Shown piece after piece: positions 33,126 through 43,540 of a stretch of 64,000 nt of DNA (its first letter is position 1; each line of letters starts with the position of its first letter). Origin of the DNA: Ichthyophis bannanicus (Eukaryota; Chordata; Amphibia; Gymnophiona; Ichthyophiidae). The notes beneath the pieces are model-generated. The model was not told the origin of the DNA and did no database searches. It saw only the letters and a program-made list of their open reading frames with translations. Location: positions 1,247,207,523 through 1,247,271,522 of the forward strand of contig CM066033.1 in the NCBI GenBank assembly GCA_033557465.1, given 5' to 3'. A program made the translations under genes and the position numbers.

Positions 33126-33220
33126 ATGGTTCAAGTGATTGTAACTCATAAATGAACCGTTGCTGTAATCTAAGCAGAATCTGATCCAAGTTACCACCTC
33201 GCCAGTGTGGATACACAACC

Positions 33221-33454
33221 TTAATAACAAAAAACGAGATCAGAAACTAGATGGCCTTTACTAATCCAATGCTGCACTAAAGGTTTATCTTCCACCCGTC
33301 TACTTAAACAACTCTTATGTTCAATAATACGCGTCTTGATAGGATGAGTAGTTTTTCCAAAATACAGAAGCTTACAAGGACACATAACAACATATATAAC
33401 ATTGCTCGTGGTGCAATTGGAAAAATGGTTCAGTAGGTGGATGTATAAAGACAT
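33221..33454 (-). pseudogene. PLE GIY-YIG endonuclease domain
   Basis: A 77-residue frame includes VIYVVMCPCKLLYFGKTTHP followed by IKTRIIEHKS. The V-I-Y and Y-F-G-K-T blocks correspond to GIY and YIG of the nuclease, with the conserved R and EH that follow. PLEs use this domain to nick target DNA. It is separated from the reverse transcriptase frame by a frameshift near 33460. Confidence 0.88.
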
Positions 33455-33472
33455 CTTTAATAGACAATCCGT

Positions 33473-34069
33473 TTAAACAGACAGAGCACCGTCCACATGT
33501 AAAATGACTTTTATTTTAACTGCTGGTTTAGGTTTCACAAGAGCCGATGGGACTAAAATATTTCTAATATTACGGTTTCTTTTGTATGCGACCATAAGAG
33601 ATTTGTGTGCCATCCCAGGAAGAGAAGAAAGAAGATGCCATTCACGTCTAAGGATATGAGAGATATCTTTAGAAAAAGAGGAAAAGGTAAGGGCACATAC
33701 TACACGATCTTCTTTAGGAGGTATGTGCTTTTGCAGAAGCTCAATCCTATTGGAGGATTTTGCCTTACCATATGCTTCTTGAATAACATGTGCAGGATAG
33801 CCTCTTTCTTTAAACCTATCAAACATATTGGCAGAGTGGCGCTCAAAATCATGATCTAAAGTGCATAACCGCTTGACACGTAAAAATTGACCATAGGGCA
33901 AATTATTCTTTAAAGACTTATTATGAAAGCTATCATATCGCAAAAAAGTATTGCGATCCGTCGGTTTCCGAAAAAGATCTGTCTGAAAGCCTCTCTTACC
34001 TTTTTTAATATTAATATCAAGATAAGAAATCTTCACAGAGCTAAAGGACCCTTCAAATTCAAATTCCAT
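33473..34069 (-). pseudogene. PLE reverse transcriptase, C-terminal part
   Basis: The 198-residue frame has ISYLDINIKKGKRGFQTDLF, RKPTDRNTFLRYDSFHNKSL, LPYGQFLRVKRLC and FKERGYPAHVIQEAY, a block order specific to PLE reverse transcriptases after the catalytic core. The upstream end is interrupted by a LINE tail at 34071-34312. A 24-bp duplication (TTCAAATTCCATGCATTATG...) at 34048-34095 marks the joint. Confidence 0.9.
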
Positions 34070-34070
34070 G

Positions 34071-34312
34071 CATTATGACCTTCAAATTCCATGCATTATG
34101 ACCTGTACATAGTTTGAAAAATGTTATTCTAGTTAAAGTTCAAAACATGTTCAATGTAACAAAACGTGTATATAGTCAACACATGTTCCATGTAAAATAT
34201 ACGGAAGTATATTTATTTTTGTTCAATGTGAACCGCCCCTGATCTCTGGAAGGGGCGGTATAGAAAAATACTGTTAAATAAATAAATAAATAAAATAAAT
34301 TGTAAATGCTCA
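34071..34312 (+). mobile_element. L2-like LINE/SINE tail inserted in the PLE
   Basis: Plus-strand tail with hairpin ACCGCCCCT (34232-34240) and AGGGGCGGT (34251-34259), a 10-base loop, TATAGAAAAAT and AAATAAAT repeats. The PLE reading frame resumes on each side. The stem bases differ from those of other copies but are fully complementary. Confidence 0.85.
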
Positions 34313-34980
34313 TCCTTGGAGTTAAACCATTGAAAAAAGCCTGTAAATTATCTTCTGTCCCATCCCAAATAAGGAGGACATCATCTAAATAGCGTAGCCA
34401 TAACTTAATGTACTGCTTAAAAGGATGATATTGAAGAAACCTGTGTTCGAAATTAGCCACATACAAATTTGCAACGTCCGGCGCCATGGATGAGCCCATA
34501 GCAACAGCCCTGACTTGCTTATAAAAAATACCCTGGAAGCAGAAAAAATTCTCACACATAGCTATAGCTGCCATCTGAGTTAAAAAGCTAGTGGGAATAC
34601 ACACTGGCGATTCTCTCTGAATTAAAGTGTTTGCAATAACTTCCAGAGCATCAGCTTGTGGAATATTTGTGTAAAGCGAGTTGATGTCTAATGTAGCCAA
34701 AATCAGTTTATCATGGTAATTTGTAAAATCTTGCAAAATATTGATGACGTGTGTGGAATCACGAACATAGGATGGAATATTGAAAACAAATGGACGAAGA
34801 AAATAATCCAAAAACTTTGATAATGGTTCTAATAAAGAACCTATGGCTGATATAATAGGTCGTCCAGGAGGATTATGAAGAGACTTATGAATTTTTGGTA
34901 GAATGTAAATGGTAGGTATGACAGGGTGTTAAACAGTAAGAAAACTGACCTCATTGGGAGTGAGATAACCTGCTTGTTGT
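34313..34980 (-). pseudogene. PLE reverse transcriptase, catalytic core
   Basis: Minus-strand translation shows ILPKIHKSLHNPPGRPIISA (near 34910-34850), LDYFLRPFV, ATLDINSLYTNIPQADAL (first catalytic Asp), AVAMGSSMAPDVANLYVANF and LRYLDDVLLIWDG (catalytic YLDD). These are the defining blocks of PLE reverse transcriptase. One stop lies just before the PKIHK region (near 34929). Confidence 0.92.
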
Positions 34981-35031
34981 CCGATGAAGATTAAAGTGTC
35001 CACTCTGTGTTTAAGGTTAGCTGTGGGATCA

Positions 35032-35277
35032 TCAAAATTTTTTTTTATAAAAAACAGGATCATTAACTTGACGTAATACTTCCTTGACATAATCTGTCTT
35101 ATTTTGAATGACTAAGGCTCCACCTTTGTCGGCCGGTTTAATAATAATGGATTGATTATTCTGTAATTCACGAAGCGCTGACTTATGAATAGACGTGAAA
35201 TTATAGAAAGAATGAACCTTCTTTGTATAAAGTGCTTCTACCTGAGATAGCACAACCTGTTCAAAAGCATCTATCAA
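35032..35277 (-). pseudogene. PLE reverse transcriptase, N-terminal part
   Basis: An 81-residue frame with SIIIKPADKGGALVIQNKTD and YVKEVLRQVNDPVFY matches the N-terminal conserved block of PLEs (IKPADKGG). The frame ends in a T/A homopolymer region at 35039-35047, where a frame change to the next segment occurs. Confidence 0.88.
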
Positions 35278-35299
35278 AACGTTTGTACCTTAACGTATA

Positions 35300-36840
35300 A
35301 TTACAGAAGTGCTGTTTTTTTCACTTTTTGTCCCATGTTGGAGATCGGTTTTCTTTGCACCCTTAATGTATGCTCTGCACCATTTCATATATACTCTTTA
35401 TGGCATTGTTTGTTTATTTGTTTTTATTGCAGTAGGGTTTTAATATATGCTGGTCACTTTTTTATCGCAAGCATGTGCTACACTACTTCATGAGCTCGTT
35501 CTTCGAATAAGTTTGCCTTTTGGTTTTGTAAGCTGGGTTGCCTTAAATAATCATGATAAGATAGACCTACACATTGTTGTTTATTCTTCGGTTTTAACTA
35601 CAAGCAGGATATAGCATTAGGCGCTTCACTCACTTGGTGGCATTACGTTTTTTATGCATATGCATATATGCTAAACTTAGTCCTCTGACCTTTTAAACGC
35701 ACCAAATTCAGCGTTCCATTCAAGGCTGGTTCAGCTCTTTATGCCATTGCTGAAGGTATGTGTGGCTCCCGATTTTATTCTCATATGATTCTGGTATGTT
35801 TGTTTTTCTTATAAATGCTATAAGTAGTAATGTTTTCATTCTTGACTTTTTCTTCTTTGTTCTACTTGCTTTTGCACGGGTTGGCAGCTTGCTCCACAAT
35901 TTTTGGTTTTGTTTTTCTGGCGTTAGTTTCTATGGAGGTATAATATGACTTTTTTTATTTTATACAGATTGGTCAGCGATTTTTTTATATATATGTTTTT
36001 AAAAGCGTGCCATTCTTTTACCTTTTTTACACAGTGCAAGGTTTGCATTATTTTAGTTATCTTTTTAATTTTCGTACACACAGTTTTCCCCCCTCATATC
36101 AATATACTTGTTATGAGTCACATGTAGCGGTAGCGGTATTTTTAAAATAGTGCCTGGTTCCGTGGGGTTTTATTATACAGAGTCTTTTTCCATTGGTTTG
36201 TCATTGACTATATACCCATTGGTACTCACTGGTTCTACATATATGGTTTTTAAAGTGGGTCCTTTTTACGTTTTTAACTTACTTTGTATACTGTTGGTAT
36301 CACAGTAGTTATGTCACCTTATGCGATTATTTTATTATCAGTTTATTTATTTCCATTCTGGTTTGTTTATACCTTTCCTTATAATAGTACCACATTGCCT
36401 GAGCCTCAATCTAGTATCTATTTACAAATTGGTTGTCTTTTAAATGTTTTTAATTCCAATAATGTTATTAAGTATTTAGTGTTTTAGATTTGATGTATTT
36501 ATTAGTTTTTTTTTATAATATTTATTACATTTTCTAATGTCATATTTTAAATGTGTATTACACTATTCTGGGTCTGGGTTTCCCATTTTCCTTTTTTGTC
36601 CCACTGTTTATCAATTGAAGTTTCAAGTGTTCTTGTGTTTTAATGTATTTATTGTTCTTTCAGCACTATCTATTGCATTATTGGTCACACACTCCTATGT
36701 GCTCCATTTAATGCATTAATATAGTACAACGTGTAAGTACAACTTATTTTACTTGTGATTGTATACTTATGTTTATATTTATTATTGTTTTTATTATTGT
36801 TTATTGAATTTTGTGTTATTATTTTTATTTGGTTTGCAGT
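35300..36840. other. T-rich sequence upstream of the PLE, no gene recognised
   Basis: Strongly T-rich on the plus strand, producing short hydrophobic open frames by composition. Given the PLE on the left and the ribozyme-like motif on the right, it may be PLE untranslated or terminal-repeat sequence (inference). Confidence 0.4.
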
Positions 36841-36844
36841 CCTT

Positions 36845-36890
36845 TAGCCCCCTGATGAAGGCGTCCGCCGAAACGCGTCGGGGTTTGTTC
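36845..36890 (+). ncRNA. Hammerhead-ribozyme-like motif
   Basis: CTGATGA (36852-36858), a short GGCG-TC-CGCC stem II (36860-36869) and GAAA (36870-36873) stand in hammerhead order. The palindrome ACGCGT (36873-36878) could form stem III, followed by C36879 as cleavage position (GUC). CCCC before the core and GGGG after it (36880-36883) can pair as stem I. An extra A (36859) sits between the core and stem II. Published work describes hammerhead motifs in PLE terminal repeats. AATAAA follows near 36895. Its orientation is opposite to the adjacent PLE ORFs. Confidence 0.6.
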
Positions 36891-36984
36891 ATTCAATAAA
36901 GTGCAAGTGACCCTTATCCTGCTCGCTCTTTTGTTTGTTTGGACTCCCTGCGAGACAGTGCTCTGTTTTGTGTCTTCTGGTGGT

Positions 36985-37146
36985 AGAGATGAGGACAGTA
37001 TCTGAATTCAAAAAAGCATGGGACAAACACCGAGGATCTCTAAAGGAAAAAAGGGGACTGTTGTAGTTGTTGATATGGAAGGACAGACTAGATAGGACAT
37101 GTGGTCTTTTTCTGTCATCATATTTCTATGTTTCTATGTTTCTATA
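36985..37146 (+). mobile_element. CR1-type LINE 3' end
   Basis: The plus strand encodes SEFKKAWDKHRGSLKEKRGL then a stop, like CR1 ORF2 C-termini (FKKxLDKFL...). It ends with GGTCTTTTTCTGTCATCATA and TTTCTATG repeats (three units), the typical CR1 octamer-type tail. Confidence 0.8.
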
Positions 37147-37149
37147 CCA

Positions 37150-37800
37150 AAGAATGTGAAGGCAGCATCCGCAGTTGTCATGTGTTTCACCTCTTGTTTC
37201 TGGCTGCCCCCTCTTTATTTTGCTCTTTCTTTCCGGCATCTCTACATTTTCCTCTACTCCAAACCTGCAAAAGCATCTCCTCTTCTAAGAGTTCCATCTC
37301 TTTCAGCAGTAGCCTATAATACCTCTTTTAAGTTGAGCCATCGAAATAGCAAAGAAAGTTACTACTCGATATTCACACTGGCTGACATTTAAATAGCACA
37401 GTGTTTAATATAATCTGGATTTTCAGTGGCAGTATTCAGATAGGGCAGTCTCTGACTCTACAGATTGTGCAGCCATTCCCCAGATAAGTGCTGACCTTAT
37501 CCGAATGGAGACAATTTTCAGCCAGCCTAAGCCACCTGGATAAGTCCTGCTGAAAATCACTGCTTTCCAAATAGGGTCAGCACTTATCCGAATAATGGCA
37601 GCATCACCCTAGCTCTCCCCACCCACCGCCACCACACTAACCCGAAAGTGCCAGAATGGTCTGTGCAGATATTCAGTAGTACTATCTGAAAATGCCAATG
37701 AATCTCTCTTTCGGTACTTTTATTGGGATGGCTCCCCGTGGGCTTTCTGGATAAGGGTTTTGAAAACTGGCCCCTTAGGTCATAGCAAGTATGTGCTAAA
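37150..37800. other. Unassigned repeats
   Basis: A 37400-37580 segment has inverted partial copies (AGTGCTGACCTTATCCGAAT near 37490 and GTCAGCACTTATCCGAATAA near 37575). No coding motif was found. Confidence 0.4.
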
Positions 37801-37809
37801 TGAGTTGGG

Positions 37810-38180
37810 CCTGATATTACACGGCATTTACACGGTTTGCAGATCTGCAAACCGTGTAAATGCCGTTCAGCTGGATTTTCAATGCTTCATCACTCCCCCT
37901 CTTCAAATCTCTATTAAGTGTCATTGAATATCTGCCGGTGCCGCTGCTAGATGCCCCAGTGCTAACCGGTTAGCATCGAGGTGTATTGGGGGCATTCCAG
38001 GGTGGCACCCATCGCTAATTGGGTAGCGGCGATATTGAGTCACTGCCTGATTAGCTTCTGGGTTCTGCAGCCACCTGAAAATTCAATGCCAGTGTCCGGA
38101 TATGGCCCCAGCATTGACTATCTAGGTCTAGGATTCAGCACAAGCTGCTGTAGGAATCCTAGCTGCTAGCGATGAATATC
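37810..38180. repeat. Foldback-type repeat, second copy at 60745-61140
   Basis: Begins GGGCCTGAT followed by a palindrome and continues with GCTAACCGGTTAGCA...GGGTAGCGGCGAT...CTGCCTGATTAG. The copy at 60745-61140 has the same start, a diverged palindrome and the same CTAACCGGGTAGCAGCGATT...CTGCCTGGTTAG sequence. No coding; a non-autonomous DNA element is plausible. Confidence 0.65.
37821..37866. repeat. Perfect 46-bp palindrome
   Basis: The sequence from ACGGCATTTACACGG (37821) to CCGTGTAAATGCCGT (37866) is an uninterrupted perfect palindrome centred on AGATCT (37841-37846). It is the core of the foldback repeat. Confidence 0.97.
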
Positions 38181-39239
38181 GGGCTCATTATTTTCTATAT
38201 GCCTGCTAAAATTGAATTGCGAAAATATCCAAAAGAAAGAAAACCAAACAAAATAACAAAACACTAGGTAGCACAAACGATTAGAATATCTACCAAAGAG
38301 ACGAGAAGAGCAGTGGGAAAGGTTGCTAAACCTCAATATGGTAACACTGTAACAATCTAGAAACAATTTTTTTGTTGGACTGTTTGTGATAGAGGAGTCA
38401 CCCTCTTAGTTACAAAGTTTCCATTTTAATCAATTATAAATAGTGAAGCTCATATAAAGGAAAAAATGCACTTAACTGGTACAAGCAGCCTGAATGAATG
38501 GATGCTGAGACTTTAGAAAACACATCAGGAATTCAGCAATAGCTCAAGAAATTTGATGCAGCACCTCGTTTCGAACCAAGACATTTCCAAGGGCAGGAAA
38601 TCTTCACCATGCCCAGATGAATATCGGGCCCTTAGCTTTTAGTGCACCCTAAACAGGGGCAGGAAGAAAAGGTGACCCTGTGGATAGGGTACTACAGTAA
38701 TCTTAAGGCTCAATCTCAGTCTGTGGATACCCTGCAGGTAGCTATAAAAACCCACTACAACTTCACTGAAGTTAATGAAGCCAATAATAAACCCTTCTAA
38801 AAACCCTCATGAAGGCACAAACTTCTATCTACCAGTGAAAAAACCTGGGAACATGACTGGGATGAGCCTTCAAATGCAAATGCTTCCCCCATGGTCTCTG
38901 TTTTGGGAACAATGCATTCAGGACTACGAATTCAGATAATTTAATTCAGTCACTTTATTTTGTAGTGTAGAAATCCCCCTGGACTCTTACTAAGCTGCAT
39001 GTTAGTGCAGGGTTTAGCATGCACTAAGCATGTCATAGTAACGATTACCACATGTTAAAAATGCTACCGCGCTAAAAATCCCACAAAAAGGCAGAGACTG
39101 GGTGGATCAGGGGCAGAGTGTGCACATTGCAGTTTGCCAGTCAGTACGCATTGAAGATGCATACTTACGTAATACCAAGAACATCATTTTACATTTTTAT
39201 ATTCCCCCCCTTCCCACCTGCCCCCTCTTTTTCATTCAA
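38181..39239. other. Unassigned sequence with foldback fragments
   Basis: A piece near 38980-39075 (TACTAAGCTGCATGTTAGTG...) belongs to the TTTACTAA foldback family. CGTTTCGAACCAAGACATTT near 38570 resembles the end region of some retroelements, but I cannot assign it. No gene. Confidence 0.4.
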
Positions 39240-39290
39240 ATCACACACACACACACACACACACACTCTCTCTCTCTCTCACACACATCA
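39240..39290 (+). repeat. CA/TC microsatellite
   Basis: A run of CA dinucleotides is followed by TC and CA. The right arm of the large inverted repeat has a GT run at the matching mirror position (42763-42781), so the microsatellite predates the inversion. Confidence 0.95.
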
Positions 39291-39291
39291 C

Positions 39292-42200
39292 CATGCTGTG
39301 CAAAATTGGGGATAGTTGGCTTTCCTGCCTACCTCTTTGGTCACCATATCAGCTCAGGCATTGTTAATGTGTGTTCATTGTGCAGGGACTGGTAGTGCGC
39401 TCTGACATTCATGCCTGTTGTTAATGCCTGCTCAGTGTGCCAGTGCTATCAGTCAGCCTTTCCATCCAGCTGTGGATAGTGGAGCCTGTCTGTGTGGCTG
39501 ATGGGTGTTTGGACCATTGCTGGCCAATTCATTGGGGGTTGCATACAGTGTTCCCTCTAATTTTCTGTAGGTTGTGTGCGCATAAAATATCAGCTGTGCA
39601 GCTTTTGATGGAAGGTTACATTTTTGTGCGCCACATAACGACACTCGGAGTTATACACTTTAAAATTTGACTACACGTCAGAATACAGTATGTACACCAC
39701 ATTGATTTTAATCAAATTAAATGAAAATCGATGATTACAAAATGAAGCGGAAAATTTCTAGTAATTACAATCACAACTTTTAAATTTTAAGACGTCTGTG
39801 TTGTTTTCTACCAGAATCAGAACCGTAATTTTTGTGCGCTCTGTTGTAAAGTATGTGTGCTCACTCGGCGAGGTGTGTGCGCGCGCACACGCGCACAGCT
39901 TAGAGGGAACAGTGGTTGCATATGCTGGTGCTGTACCTGCACTGTAGACTAAAGTTCACCCACAGGGACATGCAAGACATGATCCACAGCCAGGTCTTGA
40001 ACCTGTAACACGCTACACATATACAGTACACACTGGCTTTGTGCATTGCACCACAGAGCTGCTATATGGACTCCATAATCCCTGTGTGGAGCTGTAGTCA
40101 TTGACAGGGTGAATGTGGGCATGAGTAGGGGTCTTCCTATATCTGCTGTGATCTCTGCATGCCCTCTGCCATATTTGTCTGTGCCTGTGTTTGGCGGGAG
40201 TTGGAAGGGGACATGTTGTCTGGCCCATATGTCGTCATGGCTCTGTATGCTCCTGGCGGTGAACACTGCACCGACCACCAACACCCTCATACCATGCTGA
40301 CATGGCAGCATACTGTCAGTGGGGGTGGGGTGCAGTCCTGATCCATCCACCATGCAGCTTAGGGGTGCACCTAGAGTGCTAGTTCTGGATGGAGGAGCAT
40401 AGGCACACATGTGTGGCCACCCTGCTCCCCAAACAACTGCTTCCAGCTTAACCCCATCCCTGGCAGCTGCAGATACATCTTGTGGAGGGGGGGGGGAGGC
40501 AGACAGCCGCAGCAGTTGTATTTCCATAATGGCTGTTTTTTGCAGCCCCTGTAGAGCTACAGCTGCTTATACTACCAACCTCTTCCTCTGTAGCCAGTGT
40601 CAGTGGCTGCAGGGGAGGGGGCAGTAGTGGTCTCTGCCTAGGGTGCCAGGTACCCTTGGTCCATCCCATGTTGTGTATTTTCTTTTCGCAGCAGCAGCAT
40701 GTTTATGTGCCGCCACTGTCACTGTTGCACATGGCGGACATCACAGATGTGCAACCTCGGCAGCTGAGGCCTGCCTTGCACACCAGCAGCCCCCACTGCA
40801 TGACCCACATGCTACCTCATTTGTCCCATTTGCACCATCAACATAATGCCCTTTCATACTTGGGCAATATGCTGTTGCTGCTAATGGGGCACTACTATCA
40901 CTATCTTGGACTCACCTGTCTGTGGATCACATTGCAGATGTTTAAATAGGCTCTCTTCCCTCAAAATACTCCCTTTCTGGGAGGTTTTACTTGGCATTAG
41001 GGTTCCCAGTGTTAAAGGGTGCTAACACAACAGGTATTAAGGGAGCACCTGTTGTTAATGCCCATTCTCTGCATACTGTTCCCTTAATGCTGCAGGAGCC
41101 TTTAATGCTCGTTAATGCAGCTTTTTTGCAGCATTAAGGGTGCAAGGGTGCTGATAACAGGCATTAATAGCACACTTGCTCCCTTAATACCCTTTAGTAA
41201 ACATGCTCCACAATTTCACAAATGTGGATGTGCCCAATATGGACAGGTGCAGGGGCATCTACATAGACATCCCCAGAACCATATTTGAGAACCAGGATCC
41301 ACATTTGTGAAATTGTGGGATATGTTTACTAAAGGGCATTAAGGGAGCAAGTGTGCTATTAATGCCTGTTATTGGCACCCTTGTACCCTTAATGCTGCAA
41401 AAAAGCTGCATTAACAAGCGTTAAAGGTTCCTGCAGCATGAAGGGTGCAGTAGACAGAGAATGAGCGTTAATGAGGCAGAGAGTGGACATTAACAATGGG
41501 TGTTACCTTAACACCTGTTGTGCTAATGTGTGTTAAAGCTCTTTAACACTGGGAACCCTAATGCCAAGTAAAACCTCATGGAAAGGGTGTATTTTGAGGG
41601 GAGAGAGCCTATTTAAATATCTGCAATGTGATACACAGACTGGAGAGCTCAGGATAGTGATAGTAGTGCTTCATTAGCAGCAATAGCATAGTGCCCAAGT
41701 ATGAAAGGGCACCATTTTGATGGTGCAAATGGGGCAAAGGAGATGGCATGTCAGTCATGCAGTGGGGGTTTCTGCAGCACAAGACAGACCAGGCAGCTGC
41801 CCAGGTGGCACATCTGTGATGTCTGTCATGATCCCACATTGACATTAGCAGCACACAGACATGCTGCTGCATTGGAAAGGTGATGCGCCACATGGGACAG
41901 GCCAAGGTTTGCTAGCACTCTAGGAAGGGACCTCAGCCAGACCCCCCCACCCCCACTGCTGCTGAAGCCAGCTGCGGAGGAAGAGGACGATAGCACCAGC
42001 AGCTATAGTGCTACAGGGAGCTGCAAAATGCAGGTGCCCAGGGAAATACCACATCTGTGACTGCCTGCCTCCCCCAAGATGTATTAGAAGCAGGCAGTGA
42101 TGGGGTTCTGGCAGTGGCAGTTGTTTCGGGGAACAGTATGTCCATCAAGTGAGCCTCTGCCCCACCCATCTGGACTGGTGCTCTGCCAAAGCCACATGGT

Positions 42201-42790
42201 GGACCAGTTGGTACTGCGCATCACCCCCACTGACAACATACTGGCATGGCAGCATGGTGTGGGGTTATCAGCGGCAGGTGCAGTGGCACCTGCCTGCAGC
42301 AGACAAGACCCATGTCATGGTCCTGTGTGCCGATTGCATTGCAACATGTGCCCAGGTCTGCCTAATGGGTAACATGTCATCCCCGGGGACTGGTGTATCT
42401 ATATGGCAACTCTGTGGCTCAACACACAAAGTCATTGTGTATATGAGTGGAGGGTCAAAGGTTCAAGACCCTGCTATACATCATGCTTTGCATGTCCCTG
42501 TGGATAAATGTTAGCCTATAGTGCAGATACAGCACCAGCATGTGCAACCCCAAATGAATTGACCAGCAAGGGTACAGATACCCATCAGCCACACAGACAA
42601 AGTCCACTATCCACAGCTGCATGGAACGTCAGCCTGATAGCACCATCACACTGAGTGGGCATTAATATCAGAGGGAGCTAGTAGCACAAGCACATGTTAG
42701 CAATGCAGAGACCAAAGTGGCAGGCAGAAATGCCAACCATCCCCACTTTTGCATAGAACGGCAATGTGTGTGTGTGTGTGTCTCCAGAGT
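39292..42790. repeat. Very long imperfect inverted repeat
   Basis: The left arm (about 39292-41250) and right arm (about 41286-42790) are inverted copies. Paired blocks include 40665-40945 with 41905-41610, the ACTGACA-TA(C/T)-TG-CATG-CAGCATG region at 40290-40330 with 42225-42262, the tRNA-like segment at 39965-40075 with 42390-42505, and 39430-39500 with 42575-42660. The centre is near 41268, within CCACAATTTCACAAATGTGG (41209-41228) and its inverse (41301-41320). The left arm has an extra insertion (39545-39920). Mirror-image frames at 40656-40949 (plus) and 41609-41905 (minus) are just the two arms. Confidence 0.88.
39545..39920. other. Insertion in the left arm of the inverted repeat
   Basis: This segment has no counterpart in the right arm. 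It starts TGTTCCCTCTAATTTTCTGT and ends GCTTAGAGGGAACAGTGG, so its ends are inverted (TTCCCTCTAA/TTAGAGGGAA). GTGCGC-rich parts recur near both ends. This fits a DNA transposon/MITE-like insertion; the family is uncertain. Confidence 0.65.
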
Positions 42791-43266
42791 TCTGTGGCCT
42801 TCTGCACTGCACTGTGCCTCACATTGCCTAGGTTGATCCCATGCAAATATGCATTATGAGGAGCAGAGGATTGTGGGTTTGGCCATAAACAGAGCAGATG
42901 TGTCTGCATAGGAGGTAGGGTCAATGGCTGAGACTTTGTAATGCCTATCTGCCACATGCAAGGTCTGGGACACTCTCATTCAGACTGAGCTGTAACCATG
43001 ACATGGCTATATACCCACATAGTGCTTATATAGCATGCTACTCCAGTGATGTGGGTGCATTCCCTGTTCTGGGAGGCCAATTACTGTGCCACATGCTGGG
43101 TGTCCATGCTTGCCCTATGCACATGCAGTGTGTGCTAACCAGAAGCCCGGCCCCATTTTGTATGTTCATAGTTGAGACAGCCCTGTGGTGGACAGTAGGT
43201 GCAATTTAACTGTGCTTGCTCCGATGGCAGTTTGAAGGGAGCTTTGTGCGGCAGCATCATATATAT

Positions 43267-43497
43267 ATGGGGAAATGGAAAGCTAAAGGGGCTAAGAAGC
43301 CCTTCTCTACCCCGGCAACCTCAACCCCTTTACCTCAGCAAGCGGTGGGACCGCTAGATCGTTATTTGGTGTCGTGGCAGCAGTCGGGGCAACCGGCGAG
43401 CGGCGGCCCTAGGGATCTCTCGGCTGAGTTGAGTATCTCGGCGGGAGGCTCCGGGCCTGATATCTCTTTGCCGGAGCAGTGGCGGCCCCCCAAATAA
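43267..43497 (+). pseudogene. L1 ORF1 N-terminal segment
   Basis: ATG at 43267 opens a basic start (MGKWKAKGAKKPF) followed by a low-complexity Ser/Pro/Gly-rich region. This is the usual position and style of the disordered N-terminus of L1 ORF1 proteins. The frame stops at 43497, and the downstream ORF1 body is in a different frame, so there is a frameshift between about 43440 and 43545. Confidence 0.55.
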
Positions 43498-43540
43498 CCT
43501 TTGCTGGTGAGGAGCTCGGTGCCGATGGTGGCCCCCCCCA

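Larger units (their letters stand above)
33160..35290 (-). mobile_element. Penelope-like element (PLE) with GIY-YIG domain
   Basis: From right to left on the minus strand: an N-terminal reverse transcriptase segment (35277-35032), the PKIHK region (34980-34812), palm with YLDD (34811-34313), a LINE tail insertion (34071-34312), the C-terminal reverse transcriptase part (34069-33473) and a GIY-YIG endonuclease (33454-33221). The order is that of endonuclease-containing PLEs, which prime from nicked DNA. The element is nearly intact, with one clear stop near 34928-34930, frame changes and the insertion. PLEs of this type occur in fishes and amphibians but not mammals or birds, which helps place the host. 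Confidence 0.92.

Noticed and set aside
35760..36719. Several small hydrophobic plus-strand frames
   Set aside because: Due to T-rich composition; no conserved motif.
40656..41905. Two similar proteins on opposite strands (40656-40949 and 41609-41905)
   Set aside because: They are the two arms of one inverted repeat. The similarity is at the DNA level and there is no known domain.
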